A stretch of 64,000 nt of DNA, from NCBI RefSeq assembly GCF_910592395.1, contig NC_088322.1, positions 124,001 through 188,000 on the forward strand, given 5' to 3'. The notes under the pieces were generated by a model, which did not search any database, was not told the origin of the DNA, and saw nothing but the letters and a program-made list of their open reading frames with translations. The DNA is from Lineus longissimus (Eukaryota; Nemertea; Pilidiophora; Heteronemertea; Lineidae). This document shows, piece by piece, positions 11,420 to 20,805 of the stretch. Each line of letters opens with the position of its first letter. Positions within the stretch are counted from its first letter, which is position 1. The position numbers and the translations under genes were made by a program.

Positions 11420-14400
11420 ATGAGTGAAGACAAAGGTTTAGGAGCGAGACGTCGTCAGCCGACTCTGAAGGGATTGGATTACAACCTGGACGTGAAGCGC
11501 AGACAACGCAAGGAGTCTTGCAGGTTTCTGAGGCTTATGTCTGACAAGCTGATTCATCATCTAACGTCGGAGGATGTGACGGTCGGTGTAATTCATAAGG
11601 AGTACTCGGTATGGTTAACGAGTTACGAGGAGTTTCTTGGTTTCCACAGGGAATATCAGAGTTTGCTGTCTTCAGATGAGGAACGTGCTAAGGACAACGA
11701 GGCTCTCTTCTTGAAGCATGATAGTGTTTTCAGGGATTGTAAAACGGCTGTGGAGGCATGGCTGTTGGAACACGATAAGCCACCCTCAACACGTAGGTCA
11801 GGGAGCGTCAGGAGTCATTCCTCTAGTGGTTCGAAGAGAACGAACATAAGTTATTCTAAGATGCAGGAGGCGACTAAGAAGGCTGAACTGTTAGCCAAGG
11901 TTTCTTCCCTGGAAAAGAAACGCACCTTGGAACGAAAACGGATCGATTTACAAATCGAGGAGGAGGAACTTATCATCAAGACTGAAATGGCAGTTTGTGA
12001 CGCCAAAACTCAGGTTTTGGAGGAGTTCGAACAAAAGGAGAGTCTTTTCGCGGAGGCAACACGTCGAGTAGTCTTTAGGAGTCCTCCGTCTTCTCTTGTT
12101 CAGCCTGAGGGTGTTCTCGTTAGTGTTGCTGGTGGCATCTCGGAACCAGTTATGCCTTCAGCCGCGACCGCTTCTGTGTCTCAACATGTGACGGAGTCAA
12201 CTGTTACACCTGCTTTGGCTGTGCCCTTCTCCCATCATGCGTCTGCGCCGAATGTTACGCCTGCAGCTATAAACATGCCTCTGCCCTCAGCTCAGTCTAC
12301 GGTTTCTCGTCCAGTACCGCTGGTGCCAGTGCTAATGTCAGTATCAAGCACTGACACCACGCCTAGGATGGCTGCTAGTTCCATGTCTGACCATGACAAT
12401 GTTCAGGAAACCAGTCCGATCAGTCTAACTCTTACCAACGGTATTTCTACGGTGTTAGATCCGCACACAAGTGTTTCGGTTAATCCCCCTAGTCCTGTGG
12501 CCAGGATTAACAAGATGCCGAGTTTGTGCACTCCAGAACTTCCACAAGTCGATTGCAGTGGAGTGATGACAATTATGAGGGAGCTTAAGAAGCCAGCTGC
12601 GGAGTTGCATAAGTTTAGTGGCAATCCGATGGAGTATGCACGGTTCATAAGGTCATTCAATGCTAGGATAAACGCTTATACAGACTCCTACGAAGAGAAG
12701 ATGAACTATTTGCTTCAGTATACAATGGGTGAGGCACACAAGATCGTGTCAGGATATTCGAACCTGGAGGCTAAGCTTGGATATCAAGCGGTATCAGAAG
12801 AGTTCCAGGAACGTTATGGTGACAGTGATGTTGTGTCTCAGGCCTACGTTAAGAAGGCATTGTCATGGCCTAGTATCAGATCAGACAATGCCAAGGGGCT
12901 AGATGAATATTCAATCTTTTTGAGAGAATGTCTGTATGCCGTTGAAAACGTCAGTGGCGCTCAGGTGTTAGATTACTCTGAGAACTTGAAACTGTTAGTG
13001 AAGAAGCTACCTGTCCATCTCCATGACAGGTGGCGCAACATTGTGTTTGATGTCAAGGGAAAGGACCAAGTTGTGAGGTTCAGTCATCTTGTAGCTTTCG
13101 TTAGGAGAGAGGCTAGGAAAGCCATTGATCCCACTTACGGTAGGGATGTGTTGTCATCTTTTGGTACTTCGCAGGCTAGTCAAGGTAAACCTGCTGGAAG
13201 AGCACCATCAGGGAAGCAGGAGCACGCTAGTAGAGCTTTTGCTACAAATGCAGTCGAGAACAAGAAGCCTGCTTTTCATACTTCACAACCTGGTTCCAGA
13301 GGGAGTGGTTCAAGTCAGAGGAGTGGGGATAGTTCAACTGTGACCAATGCAAGGCCAGCCTTTTCCAGACCGTGTATGTTTTGCAATAGTACTAAGCATG
13401 CCATGGATGGATGTTGTGAGATGGTAAAACTTAACTTGAAGGATCGCTATGCTTTCCTCAGATCGAAAGGGCTCTGCTATGGATGTCTTGAGCTGGGACA
13501 TCAGAGAGACAGTTGTAACCAGAAACTCACTTGCTTGCATTGCAACAGACCCCACCCATCTGTGTTACACTTGGAGCCTCGATCTAATCCTGTCAGTAGC
13601 TCTAGTGTCACGTTAGCCACAGCATCAAGTCGAGATATGGGGGCCGGAGACAGCCGTCGTTCAGCCATGGCTATTGTTCCAGTCAAAGTTAGGATGAGGG
13701 GTGGTAACAAGTGTGTAGAGACATATGCGCTTCTGGACTCAGGAAGCACTGCAAGCTTCTGTACAATGGAACTCATGAAATCCTTGGGTGTCAAGGGGAG
13801 GAAGACGAAGATAAATATTCGAACGATGGGGCATGAAATTCTTCAGAACAGTTACGTAATCTCAGATTTGGAGGTCGTTAGCTTCAATGAAAACATTGTG
13901 ACGGTGCTGCCGCCGGTCTTTACGCAGTTGAAGCTACCAGTTGACAGTGATGCTGTGGTCACCTCAGAGGACATTCAGAAATGGTCTTATTTGAAAGACA
14001 TCCCATTGCATACCATAGACAGTGATGTAGAACTCTTGATTGGTGTTAACGTTCCCATGATGCTGCAGCCCCTGGAGGTTGTTCCTAGTCAGGATAACGG
14101 TCCATTCGCAGTGAGGACAGCTTTTGGTTGGGTAATCAATGGCCCTCTGGCAGCATCTGATGACAGAGAAGAAGCATGTGGGTCAGCTGTTGTTAACAGA
14201 ACCGAAGTGAGAACCATCGCAAGTTTGGAGGATCAAATCCGTGATCATGTCGACCGCGACTTCAGTGAACGCGTCATAGATGACGAGATTGAGCCGTCTC
14301 AGAATGATAAGCTGTTTCTAGAACGTGTTTCTCAATCTATCACATTCGTTGATGGTCACTATATCATCGGTCTCCCATTCAAGGACATGAACACTAGGTT

Positions 14401-17400
14401 GCCCAATAATCGTCCTCAGGCCGTACAGCGTATGGAATCTTTGAAACGAAAGTTCAGAAAGGACAGTGACTTCCATGACAAGTATAAGACATTCATGGAC
14501 AAGATTTTGAGCAATGATTACGCCAGGGTTGCACCCTATCAACCCCCAACTGGCAAAGTGTGGTACCTGCCACACCATGGAGTTTTTCACCCCAAGAAGC
14601 AGAAACTAAGAGTAGTATTTGACTGTTCAGCGCGCTACGGTGGCACATCCTTGAACGATCACCTGTTGCAAGGTCCTAATCTCACCAACTCACTGCCAGG
14701 GACTTTACTCAGATTTCGAGAGGAGGAGATTGCTATGATGGCCGACATAGAATCGATGTTTTATAGAGTACGAGTACCTGATGAGGATGCCAACTACTTA
14801 CGGTTTTTATGGTGGGAAGATGGTGATCCGAGCAAATCAATGGTTGAACATCAGATGATGGTTCATATATTTGGCGCAGCTTCTTCGCCAAGCTGTGCAA
14901 ACTACGCATTGAGAAGAACTGCTGAGGACAATAGAGGCGAATTTCCTGAGGCTGCCAAAGTCGTAGAGCGAAATTTCTATGTCGACGATTGCTTGAAGAG
15001 CAAGGTTCCTACAGCTGAGGCCATAACATTAGCAGAGGATTTGCACAAGCTCTGCTGGAAAGGAGGTTTCAACCTGACTGCATACATTTCAAATAATCGG
15101 GAGGTCATGGCTTCAATTCCTGTGGAGTACTGGGCCAAGGAGGTGAAGGACTTAGACCTGCAGAAGAGCAGCCTACCGATGGAGCGTGCACTAGGAGTGC
15201 AATGGTGCGTTCAAAGTGACACTTTCAATTTCAAAATTGAGCCGAGGAATAGACCGCCTACGCGTCGTGGGATCCTTTCCACCGTATACTCGATTTACGA
15301 TCCCCTGGGGTTCCTTTCTCCAGTCATTTTGAAAGCCAAGTGCTTGCTGCAGGAACTATGTCGACTAAAGCTCAGCTGGGATGAAGACATTCCGGAGCCG
15401 CACCTCGGCCAGTGGAGTGCTTGGTTGGAGGACGTTACCAAGCTGGCCGACTTCAGCATCAGGCGCTGTGTAAAACCTGAAGGTTTTGGTGAACTTGCAT
15501 CGGCTGAATGCCATCACTTCAGCGATGCTTCGGAGTCAGGTTATGGTGTCGCTACGTATCTTCGTCTGATCAACACCGAGGGACATGTTCACTGTGGTCT
15601 CGTACAAGCAAAGTCCCGTGTCACACCACTCAAGCAAGTTACAATAGTGAGATTAGAGCTCACTGCTGCCACAGTTGCCGTCAAGATTGACACCATGCTT
15701 AGGAAAGAGTTTGAGATTCCACTCCAGAAATCCCACTTCTGGACTGATAGCATGTCGGTTATCAAGTACATAAGAAATGAAACGTCAGGATTCCATACCT
15801 TCGTCGCAAACAGGCTCCAAGTCATTCATGAGGGATCAGATGTGAAGCAGTGGAGATACATCAGTTCAGCTCTGAATCCTGCAGATGAGGCTTCGAGAGG
15901 TCAAGGTGCCGATGCTTTCCTACAGAACAGGCGCTGGTTAAACGGTCCTGACTTTCTCTGGGAGTCGCCGGAGTCATGGCCTATTGCACCCCCGTTGTCG
16001 ACCACCTTGAGTAAGGAGGACCACGAGGTGAAGAGGAGTGTCGTTGCTGCCAGTAATGTTCAGTCAGCAACCCCATCGAGCGACAGTGTTGACAAGTTAA
16101 TCAGCTTCCACTCCTCATGGTACACATTGAAACGAGCCGTAGCTTGGATCCTTAGAGTCAAGGAGATGCTGGCGCACAGAGTCAGGAGCAGGAATGATGG
16201 TCATCGGTGTAAACCAATCGACTACTTGAGACCCCTCACTGTTCAGGATCTAAAGGAATCTGAGTGTGCTATACTCAGGTTTTCTCAGCAGGCAGCATTC
16301 GCTGAGGAAATGAAGTCACTTGCGAGTGGGAGAGCTTGTGTTAAGCAGTCTAGTTCGTTACGAAAGCTAGACCCAGTTTTGGATAACGGATTACTACACG
16401 TTGGAGGTCGCTTGAGTAGGTCTGCTTTGCCTGTGGAGAGAAAAAGCCCTGTTATTCTTCCAAAGAACAGTCATGTTAGTAGGCTCATTTTGCGCCAGAT
16501 TCACGCAGAGGTTATGCATGAGAAACGAAACCACATGCTCTCTAGACTCAATGAAAAGTACTGGTTGATCCATGCCCAGTCTGCAATTCGTAAGATCATC
16601 GCCAAGTGTGTTGAATGCAGGAAACGTGAAGCGAAAGTTGGAGAGCAGAAAATGAGCGACTTGCCACAAGAAAGACTTACCGTTGATGAACCGCCGTTTA
16701 CATCAGTTGGATGTGATTTGTTCGGACCCTTCGAAGTTAAAAGGGGTCGTGCCATTGTGAAGCGATATGGGGTGCTTTTTACTTGCATGACCATCAGGGC
16801 GGTACATCTGGAGATTGCGGATTCTTTGGATACCGACTCGTATATCAATGCAATGCGCAGGTTTATTGCTCGTAGAGGTCAGGTGAAGCGGATGCGTTCT
16901 GACAATGGGACAAATTTGACGAGTGGTGAACGTGAACTGAGAGGTGCAATCAAAGCTTGGAACAAAGCCCAAATTCATGAGTTTTTGCTCCAACAGAATA
17001 TTGTGTGGGTCTTTAACCCTCCACTGGGATCTCATCACGGTGGAGTATTTGAGAGACAGATCCGTACTGTGAGGAAGTGTTTGAACAGTGTTCTTAATGA
17101 ACAGCGCGTGGTGAATGAGGAAAGTCTGAGGACTCTGATGTGTGAAGTTGAGGCTATCGTCAATGATAGGCCTATCACTAGGATTTCGGACCAATGCAAT
17201 GATCTTGAGGCTTTGACGCCTAATATGCTGTTAACCATGAAGGTTAAACCGAGGCTTCCTCCAGGACTGTTTAGTGCAGATGATAACTATGGTCGACGTA
17301 GGTGGAGACAGGTACAGTACATGTCGGACCTGTTCTGGAGAAGGTGGTCAAGAGAGTATCTGACCCTGCTGCAGGAAAGGCAAAAGTGGACATCTGCGCG

Positions 17401-17593
17401 CCGCAACCTAAAAGTTGGGGACATTGTTTTGTTAGTGGATGATAGACTCCCACGTAATTTATGGCCACTTGGCCGTGTAATTGAGACAATGCCGGATAGG
17501 CAAGGATATGTGCGCAGTGTAAAGGTCAAGACTCAGACTAACGTCTTGATTCGTCCAATCTCGAAGCTTATCATACTCTTGGAAATGGACTAA
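11420..17593 (+). CDS. Gag-pol polyprotein of the BEL/Pao retrotransposon
   Basis: One ORF of 2,057 residues, ATG at 11420, 43 bases after the 5' LTR. The N-terminal part holds a charged coil (about residues 150-215) and a Ser/Thr/Pro-rich linker. A Pao-type gag region lies about 395-560, Cys/His zinc knuckles about 651-707, an aspartic protease active site LLDSGST near 772, reverse transcriptase from about 1064 with motif A (MADIESMFY) near 1108 and FYVDD near 1187, RNase H (FSDASE) near 1367, integrase His/Cys zinc region about 1694-1734, and the catalytic Asp, Asp and Glu in GCDLFGP, RSDNGTN and GGVFER near 1765, 1826 and 1877. The C-terminal region (WRRWSREYL) is the usual Pao integrase tail. 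No frameshift or internal stop is present. No envelope gene follows. This belongs to the transposon, not to the virus. Confidence 0.95.
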   Translation: MSEDKGLGARRRQPTLKGLDYNLDVKRRQRKESCRFLRLMSDKLIHHLTSEDVTVGVIHKEYSVWLTSYEEFLGFHREYQSLLSSDEERAKDNEALFLKHDSVFRDCKTAVEAWLLEHDKPPSTRRSGSVRSHSSSGSKRTNISYSKMQEATKKAELLAKVSSLEKKRTLERKRIDLQIEEEELIIKTEMAVCDAKTQVLEEFEQKESLFAEATRRVVFRSPPSSLVQPEGVLVSVAGGISEPVMPSAATASVSQHVTESTVTPALAVPFSHHASAPNVTPAAINMPLPSAQSTVSRPVPLVPVLMSVSSTDTTPRMAASSMSDHDNVQETSPISLTLTNGISTVLDPHTSVSVNPPSPVARINKMPSLCTPELPQVDCSGVMTIMRELKKPAAELHKFSGNPMEYARFIRSFNARINAYTDSYEEKMNYLLQYTMGEAHKIVSGYSNLEAKLGYQAVSEEFQERYGDSDVVSQAYVKKALSWPSIRSDNAKGLDEYSIFLRECLYAVENVSGAQVLDYSENLKLLVKKLPVHLHDRWRNIVFDVKGKDQVVRFSHLVAFVRREARKAIDPTYGRDVLSSFGTSQASQGKPAGRAPSGKQEHASRAFATNAVENKKPAFHTSQPGSRGSGSSQRSGDSSTVTNARPAFSRPCMFCNSTKHAMDGCCEMVKLNLKDRYAFLRSKGLCYGCLELGHQRDSCNQKLTCLHCNRPHPSVLHLEPRSNPVSSSSVTLATASSRDMGAGDSRRSAMAIVPVKVRMRGGNKCVETYALLDSGSTASFCTMELMKSLGVKGRKTKINIRTMGHEILQNSYVISDLEVVSFNENIVTVLPPVFTQLKLPVDSDAVVTSEDIQKWSYLKDIPLHTIDSDVELLIGVNVPMMLQPLEVVPSQDNGPFAVRTAFGWVINGPLAASDDREEACGSAVVNRTEVRTIASLEDQIRDHVDRDFSERVIDDEIEPSQNDKLFLERVSQSITFVDGHYIIGLPFKDMNTRLPNNRPQAVQRMESLKRKFRKDSDFHDKYKTFMDKILSNDYARVAPYQPPTGKVWYLPHHGVFHPKKQKLRVVFDCSARYGGTSLNDHLLQGPNLTNSLPGTLLRFREEEIAMMADIESMFYRVRVPDEDANYLRFLWWEDGDPSKSMVEHQMMVHIFGAASSPSCANYALRRTAEDNRGEFPEAAKVVERNFYVDDCLKSKVPTAEAITLAEDLHKLCWKGGFNLTAYISNNREVMASIPVEYWAKEVKDLDLQKSSLPMERALGVQWCVQSDTFNFKIEPRNRPPTRRGILSTVYSIYDPLGFLSPVILKAKCLLQELCRLKLSWDEDIPEPHLGQWSAWLEDVTKLADFSIRRCVKPEGFGELASAECHHFSDASESGYGVATYLRLINTEGHVHCGLVQAKSRVTPLKQVTIVRLELTAATVAVKIDTMLRKEFEIPLQKSHFWTDSMSVIKYIRNETSGFHTFVANRLQVIHEGSDVKQWRYISSALNPADEASRGQGADAFLQNRRWLNGPDFLWESPESWPIAPPLSTTLSKEDHEVKRSVVAASNVQSATPSSDSVDKLISFHSSWYTLKRAVAWILRVKEMLAHRVRSRNDGHRCKPIDYLRPLTVQDLKESECAILRFSQQAAFAEEMKSLASGRACVKQSSSLRKLDPVLDNGLLHVGGRLSRSALPVERKSPVILPKNSHVSRLILRQIHAEVMHEKRNHMLSRLNEKYWLIHAQSAIRKIIAKCVECRKREAKVGEQKMSDLPQERLTVDEPPFTSVGCDLFGPFEVKRGRAIVKRYGVLFTCMTIRAVHLEIADSLDTDSYINAMRRFIARRGQVKRMRSDNGTNLTSGERELRGAIKAWNKAQIHEFLLQQNIVWVFNPPLGSHHGGVFERQIRTVRKCLNSVLNEQRVVNEESLRTLMCEVEAIVNDRPITRISDQCNDLEALTPNMLLTMKVKPRLPPGLFSADDNYGRRRWRQVQYMSDLFWRRWSREYLTLLQERQKWTSARRNLKVGDIVLLVDDRLPRNLWPLGRVIETMPDRQGYVRSVKVKTQTNVLIRPISKLIILLEMD

Positions 17594-18051
17594 GTTGTGC
17601 TATGTGATAGTCACTCTTCGTGAAGACAGTTCGATTGTCAAGGACCCTTAGTGTTGTAAAACATTTCTCAAACTCTTGGATTATGACACGTGTATTGACA
17701 TTGTGTGGACTTTGAGGAACCGGTGTAATTTGCCGTTAATAGTGAAGTGTCACTTAGAAAGTTTGTTTTGTACTTCAATTTGTTTAACTTCTGTAACACT
17801 TGCAAGGTTCTTTAATGCCAGTGTTCTGGTTCCTAGGTTGTTATCCAGAGTTGTTGTCATTCATGCTATTTTGTACGGACTTTATTGTGTATTTGCATTT
17901 GTGCGGGTATAGTTGATATTAGCTAGTTCTCGCTAAGAAGTTTCAAGATTTCTTACTCTCTGGTCACTGGTTGTTGTAACTTGTTGATTTAATCGTCGGG
18001 GTTTATGATATTCTTTTAATTGCGTTAGATCACACAATTAGGGGGCCGGTA
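17594..18051 (+). other. 3' non-coding part of the retrotransposon
   Basis: 458 bases between the pol stop and the 3' LTR. I see no convincing gene here; a 78-codon open frame at 17676-17912 has no recognisable features. The last bases before the LTR are purine-rich (aattagggggccgg, near 18036-18049), the place and composition expected for the polypurine tract that primes plus-strand DNA synthesis. Confidence 0.7.
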
Positions 18052-18777
18052 TGTTGTGGCCATTTTCCTTGTTTCTCTGGAGTTTAAATTTCCCGCCTTG
18101 TAAACCCTTTTTAATGAGCCCTGTTTTTTACTTGTGTGAACCCCTTTGCTCTGGTGGACCCTTTTTAGCCTCCTTTTTAGATCTCCACCATTTTGCTTTC
18201 TTCCAACTCATTCATTTCTAGTTTTACCAGTTTCAAGTTATGATTTTCCTTGGGGTAGCTCCCCTTATCAGCACACAAATCGTTTGGTAAGCTTAAATAA
18301 TATGTATAGAACCCTTCTTTTGATATGATTTATGTATAAACGGTCTACAGGAAGGATTCTTGTGCCTCTCTGTGCAGCCCTAAACCCCTTTCCAGTGCCC
18401 ATGTTCTCAGGCAGCCCTGCAGAGCATGTGGTCCCTTTATATGTTAATTTACATGGGGGTTTTCCTTGGGATTGCCCTCATTATCATGCAAATTTTTGGG
18501 AATTCCCAGCTCTGGCTTTGCCACCTGGTTTGTTTACAAACAATAATGTACTTTAGATGTGGTGGGGAATTTATTGTAAAAACGTATATGAGACGTTAGG
18601 TCTTTTTCTTTTCGCTGGTCTTTGGTCTTTCTAGTGTTTATTTTCTGTACTTGTTGACTATTATTTCACATGTTGATGCTGTACTTGCATTTACTTGTCT
18701 TTATTTGTATTTTCAGTAAATCTCTATAATCAAGGGAATTTCTACGTTTGTGTTGTTTTTTGAGCTGCCCCAATACA
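18052..18777 (+). repeat. 3' LTR of the BEL/Pao element
   Basis: 726 bases, the same length as the 5' LTR and without differences that I can find by eye, including the same chance open frames at matching offsets. It is followed at once by the displaced C-terminal coding part of the interrupted viral gene. Confidence 0.95.
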
Positions 18778-19055
18778 CTGAGTTCGACAAGCGATAGTGT
18801 TATTCACACACCCACTGTGGCCAGGGACGAATCATTCGTGGTGATAAACAGTGCTGCATATGTCGACACGATCGTACCGAAACTTTACAGAGGTACGTGT
18901 TGGTATTTTTCATCATCAGATCCAGGCGACGTTGAACAAGCGGTGGCAACAGTAAAGAAGAGTTTAAATATCATATTTACAGAAGTTGTGCACCAAAGAA
19001 GAAGCATACTCACAACCTCGAACATCGTTGGATCACGTTAGTGATCAACAACAGC

Positions 19056-20642
19056 ATGGCGGCGTCAATCACCAATCACCTCGGGGGATTGAGAACAAAT
19101 TTCAAATCGCACGATATAGTGAGTGGAAAAAATCTGGACCAGTACAGATTGGACTATAAAACGTTTTCGGCCAAAGTAGGAAATGATAGCTATGTACCTT
19201 TGGGTTCGCTCATCGACAACAAACTGTTCAACTTGGCAAAGTTGTACGTCCTGATTACCTATCTCATAGCGTTGATGGGTAGATTCTACTTCTTGGTCTA
19301 CGGGAACAGGAGGAAACGAGACGAACTATTGGAAACCGCAGACAAATTCCACGAAGTTAAAAACAAAAACTCCATACGATGGTACATACAGTCGCTAATG
19401 GAACCGAGCCCAGCAAGTCTCCTGGTAGATTTCCTATGTCTATTGTTCTACCTTGCGGCATCGCTCGTGAAAACAATTTATATCCTTACATTTCTAAAGA
19501 AATTACATGATAAGGTCGCTGACGACTACCCATTCAATTCGAACAGTGCGCTAGATGTCGGACAAATGGCTGTACCGGATCCAATTGTCGTCAAAGGTCC
19601 CACGTTACACGCAGGCGGACACGTCTATTTCAACGACGATAAGCAGTTGAAGTACAAAATGACTAAAGAAATATTCGTGGCAAGCGGTGAAAATGCACGG
19701 TTCGTGGCTACATATGTATCAATAACTATCCTGTTTGCGTTGAGTACTGTGTTGTTTTTGTTGTGCGGCATGCGTCTACACCGCAAAGATGTTTTCCGCG
19801 TCTTCGGTGAAGGACGCCTGTTCCCCATCAAAGAACAAGGGCTCAGCACGAGTGATGTGGATGCTCGACGATACAAACAAAACGCTTCCAATCGCTTTGT
19901 GGACATCATAGATGGTCTAAGGAAACGTAATGTTGGCTACAATAACGTCAAAACGGATGACTATGAAGAATACAACGACAACAATCGTAATGATATCGAG
20001 TTATTAGTAGATAACTCCTCGTCCGTTGCTGCTGGTAATAGTACTGATGGGGACTTCAAGAAAACCCTGGAAACGGCCAGAAGCTACGAAATGGTCAACA
20101 CGTACGGTGAAAACTTCACTAGACTGTCGCCTGCTTACTCTACAATCTATTTTTCGTACGGTGAACCAGCTTTCTATGGTATGGGCTTCCTCATGTTCTT
20201 ACAGACGTTAAACGCTATATGCGTTGTGATTGCCAACACAGACTTTGTTAACGCGCAACTGGATATTGACATCATCGTGTTTGGTGACACTGTCTTGATA
20301 GTGTTCTTGATGGTATTGTGCGCATTGATCATTTTATACACACTGGTGGACAAAGTTTTCTTTGGTAGTAGCAGCATGAAAATAGTCTATTACATCATCT
20401 TATCTGTGGCCATTGGAACTATACTGACGTTAGACCCGAAACACGTCAATGGCGTGTATGTGTATTTGTCAGCAAGCATTTGTACATTGATCACATTCGT
20501 TTGTTTCCTGATCAACACTGTCACGAGTACGAGCATTTACACGAAACACCTGAGAATGGATCGGTTGACACATGTGAGAAAAAAAGACATTCCAAAACGC
20601 ATCTCTAACATGAGCAGTACGACCTTCAAAGTAAAAGAATAG
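19056..20642 (+). CDS. Multi-pass membrane protein, 528 residues
   Basis: ATG at 19056, 14 bases after the stop of the interrupted gene; an in-frame GTG at 19041 overlaps that stop but is a less likely start. About seven hydrophobic segments are visible near residues 61-82, 123-148, 218-240, 374-395, 406-430, 444-460 and 466-490, with a long polar Asn/Asp-rich loop between the third and fourth. No signal peptide. The C-terminus is short and basic. The tight spacing to the two upstream plus-strand genes suggests a shared transcript, which the retrotransposon would now interrupt. I cannot name a family; a structural envelope role is a guess from topology. Confidence 0.8.
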   Translation: MAASITNHLGGLRTNFKSHDIVSGKNLDQYRLDYKTFSAKVGNDSYVPLGSLIDNKLFNLAKLYVLITYLIALMGRFYFLVYGNRRKRDELLETADKFHEVKNKNSIRWYIQSLMEPSPASLLVDFLCLLFYLAASLVKTIYILTFLKKLHDKVADDYPFNSNSALDVGQMAVPDPIVVKGPTLHAGGHVYFNDDKQLKYKMTKEIFVASGENARFVATYVSITILFALSTVLFLLCGMRLHRKDVFRVFGEGRLFPIKEQGLSTSDVDARRYKQNASNRFVDIIDGLRKRNVGYNNVKTDDYEEYNDNNRNDIELLVDNSSSVAAGNSTDGDFKKTLETARSYEMVNTYGENFTRLSPAYSTIYFSYGEPAFYGMGFLMFLQTLNAICVVIANTDFVNAQLDIDIIVFGDTVLIVFLMVLCALIILYTLVDKVFFGSSSMKIVYYIILSVAIGTILTLDPKHVNGVYVYLSASICTLITFVCFLINTVTSTSIYTKHLRMDRLTHVRKKDIPKRISNMSSTTFKVKE

Positions 20643-20707
20643 CAATCAGTCAGTCAACTGAGACGACTATACCACAGAAAATTGTCTATTAGCCACATAC
20701 CATGATA

Positions 20708-20715
20708 TTTATATA
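20708..20715 (+). promoter_or_regulatory. TATA box for the gene at 20806
   Basis: TTTATATA stands 20 bases before the first possible ATG (20734) and 91 bases before the ATG at 20806. With transcription expected to start about 25-30 bases after a TATA box, the first ATG would sit at or before the RNA start, which favours 20806. Confidence 0.55.
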
Positions 20716-20805
20716 GTAGTAATTTCTTGTTGTATGCTAACACACAACCTTCCCTTGCCTATTTGTATAATTTGGCAATATTTACCTTGTCGAGAGTGGA
20801 CGAGA

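Larger units (their letters stand above)
10651..18777 (+). mobile_element. BEL/Pao LTR retrotransposon, full length
   Basis: Two direct repeats of 726 bases bound a single gag-pol ORF of 2,057 residues, giving 8,127 bases. Domain order (gag with a Pao-type region, zinc knuckles, aspartic protease, reverse transcriptase, RNase H, integrase) and the RT active site FYVDD are typical of BEL/Pao. The 5' junction is at 10650/10651 and the 3' junction at 18777/18778. The flanks share acactg (10645-10650 and 18775-18780), but aca is also the end of the LTR, so the duplication is 6 bases if the LTR ends in CCAAT and only 3 bases (ctg) if it ends in the usual TG...CA form. A purine-rich stretch (agggggccgg) stands just before the 3' LTR. 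LTRs look identical and the ORF is open, so the copy is young and perhaps active. Confidence 0.95.
6247..19041 (+). pseudogene. Large viral protein gene split by a retrotransposon
   Basis: The gene starts at ATG 6247 (a GTG lies six bases upstream) and reads open to 10650, where the 5' LTR of a BEL/Pao element begins. The frame then runs 11 codons into the LTR and stops at 10684-10686. The remaining 86 codons and stop lie at 18781-19041 beyond the 3' LTR, in the same frame once the element and one copy of the target duplication are discounted. The unbroken gene would encode about 1,554 residues. No membrane segment or signal peptide is seen. There are Gln runs near 7103-7120 and 9370-9390 and a Gly run from 9763-9790. 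I do not recognise a family. Only the C-terminal 86 residues are displaced, so a slightly truncated product could still be made. Its neighbours lie 12 and 14 bases away. Confidence 0.85.

Noticed and set aside
20734-20805. Earlier ATG for the glycoprotein gene
   Set aside because: It lies only about 20 bases from the TATA box and would place 24 extra residues ahead of an already complete signal peptide.
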